7,097 bases of DNA. It comes from an uncultured Chloroflexota bacterium. Its GTDB lineage: Bacteria; Chloroflexota; Limnocylindria; Limnocylindrales; Limnocylindraceae. Location: assembly GCA_903820655.1 (NCBI GenBank), contig CAIJIA010000029.1:1-7097 (forward strand). The letters run 5' to 3'. This document shows, in pieces, positions 1-5,250 of this stretch. Below the pieces are notes generated by a model, which saw only the letters and a list, made by a program, of their open reading frames with translations, searched no databases and was not told where the DNA came from. Each line of letters opens with the position of its first letter. The stretch's first letter is position 1. The position numbers and the translations under genes were made by a program.

Positions 1-531
1 CTGAAGGTGAATCAGGCTGGCGTGATTCCGATCATCTTCTCGATGAGCATCCTGCTCTTCCCAGCGCAGATTGCCGGCTACTTCACCGCCTCTGAGGTTG
101 AGTGGGTCAAGGCGGGCGCGCAGTGGATTGTTGACACGCTCGGACCACAGAACGAGCTTGTCTATCTGCCGTTCTACTTCACTCTTACGGTGGCATTCAC
201 TTACTTCTATACGGCATTCACCTTCAAGCCGGACGAAACGGCTGACCAGTTGCGCAAGAACGGCGGCTACATCCCTGGCATTCGCCCAGGTATGCCAACG
301 CAGGAGTATCTCGGCAAGGTGGTCACACGAATCACCCTGCTCGGATCGCTCTTCCTCGGTTTGGTTGCCGTCTCGCCGTATGCACTTGGCACACTCTTCG
401 GTGATCTTGGCGGCCTCGGCGTCAGCCTCGGCGGTACCGGGCTCTTGATTGCGGTGAGCGTTGTTGTCGAGACGATGAAGCAGCTCGAGGCGCAGATGCT
501 GATGCGAAATTACGAGGGCTTTATTAAGTGA
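1..531 (+). CDS. secY: Protein translocase subunit SecY, C-terminal part (5' end outside window)
   Basis: SecY is the pore subunit of the SecYEG channel in the cytoplasmic membrane; it passes unfolded proteins outward and inserts membrane proteins. The frame is open from base 1, and 176 codons are present, roughly the last 40% of a normal SecY. I see four hydrophobic segments fitting TM7-TM10, starting at GVIPIIFSMSILLFPAQIAG and ending at GLLIAVSVVVETMKQL. Between the second and third lies the large cytoplasmic loop with NGGYIPGIRPGMPTQEYL. Its conserved GIRPG arginine (codon 283-285) matches the loop that contacts SecA and the ribosome in known SecY proteins. The C-terminus RNYEGFIK is typical of the family. 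The TGA stop overlaps the adk GTG (GTGA), so the two genes are probably translationally coupled. The true start lies upstream of the window. Confidence 0.97.
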   Translation: MKVNQAGVIPIIFSMSILLFPAQIAGYFTASEVEWVKAGAQWIVDTLGPQNELVYLPFYFTLTVAFTYFYTAFTFKPDETADQLRKNGGYIPGIRPGMPTQEYLGKVVTRITLLGSLFLGLVAVSPYALGTLFGDLGGLGVSLGGTGLLIAVSVVVETMKQLEAQMLMRNYEGFIK

Positions 532-1184
532 TCCTCGTCCTTCTCGGCGCCCCAGGCGCAGGGAAGGGGACGCAAGCGGAGGCACTCTCCGCAGCAACGG
601 GGGCAGCCCACGTTGCAACAGGCGACCTCTTCCGTGCCGAAATTTCTGCTGGCTCGCCGCTCGGCCTCGCCGCGAAGCAGTTCATTGACGCTGGGCAGCT
701 GGTTCCCGACGAGGTCACGATTAACATGATTCAAGCGCGCCTCTCCCAACCTGATGCAGCGGCTCGCGTCATCCTCGACGGTTTTCCGCGCAATCCAGCA
801 CAGGCGACCGCACTAGATGCGGCGTATGCAGCGAGCGGTCGCTCAATTCGCGCCGTACTGCTGAAGGTGGACCGCGCGATTCTTGAAGAGCGTCTCACCG
901 CGCGCCGAGTCTGCCCATCCTGCGGGCGCTCGTACCACCTGCTGAACCGCCCGCCGCAGAGCCCTGGGGTGTGCGATGTGTGCGGCACGGCGCTGATCAC
1001 CCGGAGCGACGATGCCCCCGAGACCGTGGCGGCACGACTGGCAAATCAGCTCGCCGCCCTTGATTCGGTCGTGGAGCTCTACCGTGCAACCGGCCGACTC
1101 GCTGAGGTGGACGGCGTTGGTGCTATCGATGAGGTGCAGGGCCGCCTGGCCGCCGCCGCCGCTGCCGCTGGACTGACGGCGTAG
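528..1184 (+). CDS. adk: Adenylate kinase, long form with a four-cysteine LID
   Basis: Adenylate kinase catalyses ATP + AMP <-> 2 ADP in the cytoplasm. The 218-residue protein has the P-loop GAPGAGKGT (7-15), TGDLFR (31-36) for AMP binding and DGFPR (84-88). Its LID region has cysteines at 129, 132, 149 and 152 (CPSC...CDVC), the arrangement that binds structural zinc in many Gram-positive-type enzymes. Arg159 and Arg170 align with the catalytic arginines Arg156 and Arg167 of the E. coli enzyme. The GTG start sits directly before the P-loop strand, as expected, and overlaps the secY stop by 4 nt; a GAGGG at 514-518 may help initiation. Two oddities: the usual T-PL-YY segment after the catalytic arginines reads LDSVVELY, and the C-terminus has seven consecutive alanines (208-214). 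The function call is secure; zinc binding is inferred. Confidence 0.97.
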   Translation: MILVLLGAPGAGKGTQAEALSAATGAAHVATGDLFRAEISAGSPLGLAAKQFIDAGQLVPDEVTINMIQARLSQPDAAARVILDGFPRNPAQATALDAAYAASGRSIRAVLLKVDRAILEERLTARRVCPSCGRSYHLLNRPPQSPGVCDVCGTALITRSDDAPETVAARLANQLAALDSVVELYRATGRLAEVDGVGAIDEVQGRLAAAAAAAGLTA

Positions 1185-1186
1185 CG

Positions 1187-1942
1187 ATGGGCGCAATCAC
1201 CCGCAAGAGCCTCGCCGAGATCGCCTCGATGCGCCGAGCGGGTGACATCGTCGCTGAGATCCATGAGCTCATTCAGGAGGCGGCGGTCCCTGGGGCGAGC
1301 ACCGCCGAGCTGAACGCGATCGCGGAACGCTGCATCACGCGCCACGGGGCAACGTCGAACTTCAAGGGCTACCACGGCTTCCCATCCGTCATCTGCATCT
1401 CGCTCGATAGTGAGGTCGTTCACGGCATCCCCGGTGATCGAGAGATCAAGGAGGGGATGCTCGTCTCTATTGACGCGGGGGCGATCTGGGAGGGCTGGCA
1501 TGCCGACGGGGCGCGTAGCTTCGTGGTCGGCGAGGGCTCTCCAGAGGCGAAGCGCCTGGTGTCGGTGACCCGTGAGGCGCTGGATGCCGGCATCGCCGCC
1601 GCCCGCCCAGGGGCCACCATCGAGGAGATCTCTGGAGCCGTCGAAGACGTCGCCCTGCGAGCGGGGTATGGGATCGTGCGACCCTACGTTGGCCACGGCA
1701 TCGGCCGTGCCATGCATGAGGCCCCCCAGGTGCCCAACTACCGCACCGGCCGCAAGAGTCTGACTCTGGCCGAGGGCCACTGCCTGGCGATTGAGCCGAT
1801 GCTCACCCTTGGCTCGCCCGAGGTAGGGGTGATGGACGATGAATGGACGGTTGTAACAATTGATGGGAGCCTCGCGGCACATTGGGAGGACAGCATCGCC
1901 ATTGTGGCGGGGGGCTCCACCATCCTGACGAGGGGGTCATGA
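1187..1942 (+). CDS. map: Methionine aminopeptidase, type I
   Basis: This enzyme removes the initiator methionine from nascent proteins when the next residue is small. The 251-residue length fits type Ia enzymes without an N-terminal extension. The five dimetal ligands of the pita-bread fold are visible: Asp96 (SIDAG), Asp107 (HADGAR), His170 (GHGIG), Glu203 (IEPM) and Glu234 (HWED). The substrate-pocket histidines are His79 (VVHGIP) and His177 (MHEAP). Two family positions vary: the usual SVNE before VVHGIP reads SLDS, and the usual FEHT around the last ligand reads WEDS, but all metal ligands are kept. The gene begins 2 nt after adk with no clear ribosome-binding site, so translation probably continues from adk. 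Gly and Pro codons lean to GGG and CCC, unlike the ribosomal genes downstream. The stop lies in the loop of a 9-bp hairpin. Confidence 0.97.
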   Translation: MGAITRKSLAEIASMRRAGDIVAEIHELIQEAAVPGASTAELNAIAERCITRHGATSNFKGYHGFPSVICISLDSEVVHGIPGDREIKEGMLVSIDAGAIWEGWHADGARSFVVGEGSPEAKRLVSVTREALDAGIAAARPGATIEEISGAVEDVALRAGYGIVRPYVGHGIGRAMHEAPQVPNYRTGRKSLTLAEGHCLAIEPMLTLGSPEVGVMDDEWTVVTIDGSLAAHWEDSIAIVAGGSTILTRGS

Positions 1943-1955
1943 ACGCCCCCCTCGT
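1928..1955 (+). promoter_or_regulatory. Perfect 9-bp hairpin spanning the map stop codon
   Basis: ACGAGGGGG (1928-1936) pairs perfectly with CCCCCTCGT (1947-1955), leaving a 10-nt loop that contains the map TGA. No T-run follows, so it does not look like a standard intrinsic terminator. It could mark an RNA processing or stability site, or partly separate expression of secY-adk-map from infA and the ribosomal genes. The pairing is seen directly; the role is inference. Confidence 0.5.
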
Positions 1956-1973
1956 GCGTGGATCGTGGGGCTC

Positions 1974-1982
1974 TGCTATTGT
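1974..1982 (+). promoter_or_regulatory. Weak extended -10-like element upstream of infA
   Basis: TG-C-TATTGT resembles an extended -10 box: TG motif at 1974-1975 and hexamer at 1977-1982, with 4 of 6 matches to TATAAT including the key second A and last T. The sequence at the expected -35 position is poor. A start near 1989 would give a leader of about 75 nt holding the two hairpins upstream of infA. This is a candidate only, chosen partly because the 121-nt gap is the only place in the cluster with room for a promoter. Confidence 0.2.
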
Positions 1983-1996
1983 CTCCCTTCGCGTGT

Positions 1997-2035
1997 CTGC
2001 GGACTCCGTAGCGCGCCGTCTCGGTCTTCCGAGAC
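1997..2035 (+). promoter_or_regulatory. Tandem hairpins in the infA leader
   Basis: Two adjacent stems lie in the map-infA gap. The first is CTGCGG (1997-2002) with CCGTAG (2006-2011), six pairs with one G-U and a 3-nt loop. The second is GTCTCGG (2018-2024) with CCGAGAC (2029-2035), seven perfect pairs closing a TCTT loop. CGCG at 2012-2015 and 2043-2046 could add an outer stem. There is no T-run after either hairpin. They end about 28 nt before the infA start, where a structured leader could influence translation or transcript stability. I recognise no known riboswitch or ribosomal-protein leader motif here. Confidence 0.45.
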
Positions 2036-2063
2036 CCAGTAACGCGTTCTGATCGGGGGTTTG

Positions 2064-2282
2064 TTGGCGAAGAAAGATTCGATCGAGGTCGAGGGGACCG
2101 TTGTAGAGCCGCTTCCGAACACATCGTTCGTGATCGAGCTTGAAAATGGCCACCGGATCCGCGCCTATATCAGTGGAAAGCTTCGGACGAATTTCATCCG
2201 AATCCTTCCTGGTGATCGGGTGAAGGTCGAACTCTCGCCATACGATCTGACCCAGGGTCGGATCACCTACCGGTTGAAGTAG
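2064..2282 (+). CDS. infA: Translation initiation factor IF-1
   Basis: IF-1 is a small OB-fold protein that occupies the A site of the 30S subunit during initiation and works with IF-2 and IF-3. The protein begins MAKKDSIEVEGTV and contains ELENGHRIRAYISGKLR, IRILPGDRVKVELSPYDL and GRITYRLK, which together define the family. I chose the second of two tandem TTG codons (2061 and 2064). It gives exactly 72 residues and the canonical MAKKD N-terminus, and it leaves 4 nt after the GGGGG at 2055-2059, whereas the first TTG leaves only 1 nt. No ATG or GTG fits this position. It is the first gene after the 121-nt structured gap and is followed 37 nt later by rpmJ, as in many bacteria. Confidence 0.96.
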   Translation: MAKKDSIEVEGTVVEPLPNTSFVIELENGHRIRAYISGKLRTNFIRILPGDRVKVELSPYDLTQGRITYRLK

Positions 2283-2288
2283 CAGCAC

Positions 2289-2304
2289 GAGCGGTACGCC
2301 GCTC
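2289..2304 (+). promoter_or_regulatory. Small hairpin between infA and rpmJ
   Basis: GAGCGG (2289-2294) pairs perfectly with CCGCTC (2299-2304) around a TACG loop. It fills the short gap between infA and rpmJ and ends 5 nt before the AGGAG ribosome-binding site of rpmJ (2310-2314). No T-run follows, so it is not a standard terminator. It may tune rpmJ translation or transcript stability; that role is inferred. Confidence 0.35.
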
Positions 2305-2319
2305 ACAGCAGGAGAACGA

Positions 2320-2433
2320 GTGAAAGTATCTGCGTCAGTCAAGGTTCGATGCGACAAGTGCCTCGTGATTAAGCGGCACGGACGCGTCATGGTCATTTGC
2401 GAAAACCCAAAGCACAAGCAGCGACAGGGTTAG
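2320..2433 (+). CDS. rpmJ: Large-subunit ribosomal protein bL36, zinc form
   Basis: bL36 is the smallest protein of the 50S subunit and binds 23S rRNA. The frame starts at GTG with AGGAG at 2310-2314, 5 nt upstream, and encodes the standard 37 residues. The protein begins MKVSASVKVRCDKCLVIKR and ends VMVICENPKHKQRQG. Cys11, Cys14, Cys27 and His32 form the zinc ribbon of the C+ type of this protein, so it is the zinc-dependent form rather than the cysteine-free paralogue some bacteria make under zinc starvation. It sits between infA and rpsM, its usual place. Its stop is 3 nt before the rpsM ATG, and the AGGG near its end (2426-2429) probably serves as the rpsM ribosome-binding site. Confidence 0.96.
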   Translation: MKVSASVKVRCDKCLVIKRHGRVMVICENPKHKQRQG

Positions 2434-2436
2434 CTG

Positions 2437-2814
2437 ATGGCTCGTATTGCAGGCGTCGATATTCCGCGCGAGAAGCGTGTTGAGATCGCCCTTACCTACA
2501 TCTTCGGCGTGGGCCTAACCACCAGCCAGAAGATCTTGGCGCAGACCTCCATCAATCCAGACACGCGCGTGCGCGATCTCACCGAAGACCAGGTCAACCG
2601 ACTTCGTGAAGTCATCGACAAGGGTCGCAAGGTCGAAGGTGACCTGCGCCGCGAGATTGCCATGAACATCAAGCGACTGATCGAGGTTGGTACCTACCGT
2701 GGCACCCGACATCGCAAGAACCTCCCGTCGCGCGGACAGCGCACGAAGACCAACGCACGACAGCGCCGTGGCGCACGCAAGACCGTCGCCGGCAAGAAGA
2801 TTGAGAAGAAGTAG
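2437..2814 (+). CDS. rpsM: Small-subunit ribosomal protein uS13
   Basis: uS13 lies in the head of the 30S subunit, where it takes part in bridges to the 50S and touches P-site tRNA with its basic tail. The 125 residues begin MARIAGVDIPREKRVEIALTY. They include GTYRGTRHR (85-93) and LPSRGQRTKTNA (96-107), which are family hallmarks, and end in the lysine-rich KTVAGKKIEKK. The internal MNIKRLIEVG segment resembles Chloroflexota versions as I remember them. The gene starts 3 nt after rpmJ with AGGG 7 nt upstream. In E. coli the S4 repressor binds a pseudoknot leader just before this gene; here that space is rpmJ coding sequence, so an equivalent leader is not evident. Confidence 0.98.
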   Translation: MARIAGVDIPREKRVEIALTYIFGVGLTTSQKILAQTSINPDTRVRDLTEDQVNRLREVIDKGRKVEGDLRREIAMNIKRLIEVGTYRGTRHRKNLPSRGQRTKTNARQRRGARKTVAGKKIEKK

Positions 2815-2822
2815 GTAGAGAG

Positions 2823-3224
2823 ATGGCTGAAGAGAAGAAGAAGCGCGCACCAAAGACTCGACGCCGCGAGAAGAAGAACGTGCCAGTAGGCCACGTGCAC
2901 ATCGCCGCGTCGTTCAACAACACGCTCGTCTCGATCACCGACCTGACCGGTGCGGTGCTTTCGTGGGGCTCGGGTGGCGTCGCTGGCTTCAAGGGCTCAC
3001 GCAAGAGCACCCCGTACGCCGCATCGCTCGGAGCTGAGGCAGCCGCACGCAAGGCGATGGAGCACGGACTTCGTTCCGTTGCCGTCTTCGTGAAGGGGCC
3101 AGGCGCTGGACGCGAGCAGGCAATCCGCGGTCTTCAGACAGCGGGCCTCGACATCACTGCAATCACCGATGTGACGCCGCTGCCACACAATGGCTGCCGT
3201 CCTCCAAAGAAGCGCCGAGTCTAG
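2823..3224 (+). CDS. rpsK: Small-subunit ribosomal protein uS11
   Basis: uS11 is part of the 30S platform, next to the mRNA exit and the E site. The 133-residue protein has a basic N-terminal extension (KKKRAPKTRRREKKNV) and then GHVHIAASFNNTLVSITD. The loop GGVAGFKGSRKSTPYAAS (51-68), KGPGAGRE (91-98) and the C-terminal PHNGCRPPKKRRV (121-133) are highly conserved in the family. The start ATG follows rpsM by 8 nt with a purine-rich GGTAGAGAG just upstream. The stop codon is part of the GGGGAG ribosome-binding site of rpsD. Confidence 0.98.
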   Translation: MAEEKKKRAPKTRRREKKNVPVGHVHIAASFNNTLVSITDLTGAVLSWGSGGVAGFKGSRKSTPYAASLGAEAAARKAMEHGLRSVAVFVKGPGAGREQAIRGLQTAGLDITAITDVTPLPHNGCRPPKKRRV

Positions 3225-3236
3225 GGGAGTAGAAGC

Positions 3237-3863
3237 ATGGGTCGAGATACCGGACCAGTCTGCCGCCAGTGCCGTCGAGAAGGCGCAAAGCTCTTCTTGA
3301 AGGGCGCGCGCTGCTATACGAAGAAGTGCTCGTTCGAAAAGCGACCGACCCCTCCAGGCATGCACATGATGCGCCGTCGCAAGGTTGGTGACTACGGCCT
3401 GCAGCTGCGCGAGAAGCAGAAGATGCGCCGCGTGTATCGCATTGGCGAGACCCAGTTCCGCCGCCTCTTCGAGGCCGCTGAGCGTGGCACCGATGTGACG
3501 GGCGAGAACCTGCTCCGCCTCCTTGAGCTGCGATTCGACAACGTCGTCTACCGCCTCGGACTCGCCAGCTCGCGAGACCAGGCACGCCAGTTGATCACCC
3601 ACGGCCACCTCTCCATCAATGGGCAGGCGGTCAACATTCCGTCCTATTCGATGAAGCCAGGCGACGTCATCTCGGTCCGCGAAGGCCGAGCCGACATCGG
3701 GCCATTCAAGGAGGCCGCAGGCACCCTTTCAGGCAATGGCATTCAGGAGTGGCTCCGCGTGGATGCCACCAAGTTGACCGGTACGGTGGTCGCTGCTCCG
3801 CGGCGCGATCAGATGCCGGGCGACTTCAATGAACAACTCGTCGTCGAGTTCTACTCGCGGTAA
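3237..3863 (+). CDS. rpsD: Small-subunit ribosomal protein uS4, zinc-binding type
   Basis: uS4 is a primary 16S rRNA-binding protein that nucleates 30S assembly and lines the mRNA entry channel; in several bacteria it also represses its own operon. The 208-residue protein has an N-terminal domain with Cys9, Cys12, Cys26 and Cys31, the zinc-knuckle arrangement of C+ S4 proteins. The S4 RNA-binding fold follows, visible as LLELRFDNVVYRLGLASSR (95-113) and HGHLSINGQAVNIPSY (122-137), and the C-terminus ends VVEFYSR. RRRKVGDYGLQLREKQK (46-62) fits Chloroflexota or Deinococcus-Thermus type sequences. GGGGAG at 3224-3229 lies 7 nt before the ATG. Its position between rpsK and rpoA follows the E. 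coli alpha operon; in Bacillus rpsD is located elsewhere. Confidence 0.98.
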   Translation: MGRDTGPVCRQCRREGAKLFLKGARCYTKKCSFEKRPTPPGMHMMRRRKVGDYGLQLREKQKMRRVYRIGETQFRRLFEAAERGTDVTGENLLRLLELRFDNVVYRLGLASSRDQARQLITHGHLSINGQAVNIPSYSMKPGDVISVREGRADIGPFKEAAGTLSGNGIQEWLRVDATKLTGTVVAAPRRDQMPGDFNEQLVVEFYSR

Positions 3864-3877
3864 GAGGGAGAGAGAAC

Positions 3878-4885
3878 ATGTCCGATGCACTGACCACCAA
3901 GATCGCCCCGCTCGAGGAGCTCGGCTCGTACGGCAAGTACGAGGCTGGCCCATTCGCGCCAGGCTACGGCGTCACCCTCGGCAACGCGCTGCGCCGCGTC
4001 CTCCTCGGATCGCTGGAAGGTGCTGCAGTCACCGCTGTGCAGATCGATGGCGTCATGCAGGAGTTCTCCTCGCTGCCAGGCGTCCGTGAAGACGTCGTAC
4101 AGATCCTCCTCAACGTTAAGAAGATTCGCCTTCGCAGCTTTGCGAAGGAGCGCATCGAGCTGACCCTTTCGAAGAAGGGGGCAGGCCCGGTCACCGCTGG
4201 CGACATCAAGCCGAACGGCCAGATCGAGATCGTCAACCCAGAGTTGGTGCTTGCAACGCTCGATTCCGACAAGGCGGCCATTGAGGCCACCCTCGTCGTT
4301 GAGACCGGTGTTGGCTACGTCTCCTCGGACCGCGTTGACGCGGACCCTGAGGGCGAAGTGCGACCACGCGGCGTGATGAGCGTTGATGCCATCTTCACCC
4401 CAGTCCGCAAGGTCAACTTCACTGTTGAGAACACGCGCGTCGGCCAGGACGTCGACCGCGAGAAGCTCATCCTTGAGATCGAGACCGACGGCACGATCAC
4501 GCCAGAGGCTGCTGTTCGCAAGGCTGCGGCCATCCTCGTGGGCCAGTTCACCGCCTTCTCCGGACTCGGCGAGGCCCCAGTGGCCGCGCCAGCTGCAGAG
4601 GCCGGCGGCAACCTGCTCGATCTCTCCATTGAAGACCTTGATCTGCCAATGCGTGCCTATAACGCGCTCAAGCGTGCAGGCATCCTTAAGGTTCGCCAGC
4701 TCCTCACCGCCCTTGATGGCGGAGAGATGGAGCTCCTCAAGTTGCGCAACTTTGGCCAGAAGAGCCTGAACGAAGTTCGCGAGAAGCTCGTCGAGCGCGG
4801 CTTCGATGTGCCTGAGAGCACCATCCCCGCCGACGCCATCTTCGATGAGGATGAGAGCGACGCCGACGACGAGGAGAAGGCCTAA
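3878..4885 (+). CDS. rpoA: DNA-directed RNA polymerase subunit alpha
   Basis: Alpha dimerises to start RNA polymerase assembly and reads promoter UP elements and activators through its C-terminal domain. The 335-residue protein has an N-terminal domain with GPFAPGYGVTLGNALRRVLLGS (24-45), followed by a linker rich in Ala and Pro (about 232-244). The C-terminal domain (about 248-310) has Arg259 and Asn262 in LPMRAYNALKRAGI, plus NFGQKSL (291-297). These align with E. coli Arg265, Asn268 and the NLGKKSL segment that contacts the DNA minor groove, so UP-element recognition is probably retained. After the domain comes an acidic tail, DEDESDADDEEKA (323-335), a feature of many Gram-positive-type alphas. 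GAGGGAG at 3864-3870 sits 7 nt before the ATG. Proline codons are mostly CCA (10 of 16). The stop TAA overlaps the rplQ ATG by one base. Confidence 0.98.
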   Translation: MSDALTTKIAPLEELGSYGKYEAGPFAPGYGVTLGNALRRVLLGSLEGAAVTAVQIDGVMQEFSSLPGVREDVVQILLNVKKIRLRSFAKERIELTLSKKGAGPVTAGDIKPNGQIEIVNPELVLATLDSDKAAIEATLVVETGVGYVSSDRVDADPEGEVRPRGVMSVDAIFTPVRKVNFTVENTRVGQDVDREKLILEIETDGTITPEAAVRKAAAILVGQFTAFSGLGEAPVAAPAAEAGGNLLDLSIEDLDLPMRAYNALKRAGILKVRQLLTALDGGEMELLKLRNFGQKSLNEVREKLVERGFDVPESTIPADAIFDEDESDADDEEKA

Positions 4886-5241
4886 TGACTTCGCACGCGA
4901 TTGGCGGACGCAAGCTCTCCCGCAAGCAGGGGCCTCGCCTCGCGCTGTACAAGAACCTGATCGTTTCGGTGCTGCGCTACGAGCGCATCCAGACGACCGA
5001 GGCAAAGGCTAAGGAGATTCGTCCGCAGGTTGAGCAGATCATTACGCTCGCCAAGAAGGGTGGCCTCTCGGCCCGACGCGCCGTGATTGCAGCCCTGCCG
5101 GAAGAGCCGCTCGTCGTTGAGAAGCTCTTTGATGAGATCGTTCCGAAGTATGCCAACCGCACGTCGGGCTACTGCCGCATCACCAAGATTGGCATTCGCC
5201 AGGGTGACTCGGCGCCGCTTGTGCAGCTTGAATTGATCTAG
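4885..5241 (+). CDS. rplQ: Large-subunit ribosomal protein bL17
   Basis: bL17 lies near the polypeptide exit tunnel of the 50S subunit. The 118 residues include GGRKLSRKQGPRLALYKNLI near the N-terminus, RIQTTEAKAKEIRPQVEQII (34-53) and the C-terminal RTSGYCRITKIGIRQGDSAP (92-111) followed by LVQLELI, the standard family signature. The N-terminus (MTSHAIGGRKL) differs somewhat from the usual MRHRK-GRKL form, but the length is normal. The ATG overlaps the rpoA TAA (TAATG), with GAGGAG at 4871-4876 lying 8 nt upstream inside rpoA, so the two are probably coupled. It ends 9 nt before rplM; many bacteria carry truA between these two genes, and none is present here. Confidence 0.97.
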   Translation: MTSHAIGGRKLSRKQGPRLALYKNLIVSVLRYERIQTTEAKAKEIRPQVEQIITLAKKGGLSARRAVIAALPEEPLVVEKLFDEIVPKYANRTSGYCRITKIGIRQGDSAPLVQLELI

Positions 5242-5250
5242 GAGGATCAG

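Noticed and set aside
1150..1180. GCC microsatellite in adk
   Set aside because: Only a few GCC units, interrupted by GCT, in frame and encoding alanine near a C-terminus; too short to call a repeat locus.
1079..1882. Long open frame on the - strand opposite map (267 codons)
   Set aside because: Antisense shadow of adk and map, both of which carry full sets of catalytic residues on the + strand.
1928..2035. Intrinsic terminator between map and infA
   Set aside because: The stems are good but none is followed by a run of T; the bases after each are mixed and G-rich.
1939..2052. A 37-codon ATG frame overlapping the map stop (ATGA) and running into the infA leader
   Set aside because: Its product (MNAPLVRGSWGSAIV...) matches no family I know, the only purine-rich tract is 2 nt from the ATG, and the frame runs through all three hairpins. 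Chance is more likely, though a leader peptide cannot be excluded.
3851..5005. Long open frame on the - strand opposite rpoA (384 codons)
   Set aside because: It lies antisense to unmistakable rpoA and rplQ coding sequence. GC-rich codon bias keeps the opposite strand free of stops, and the predicted protein has no recognisable motif.
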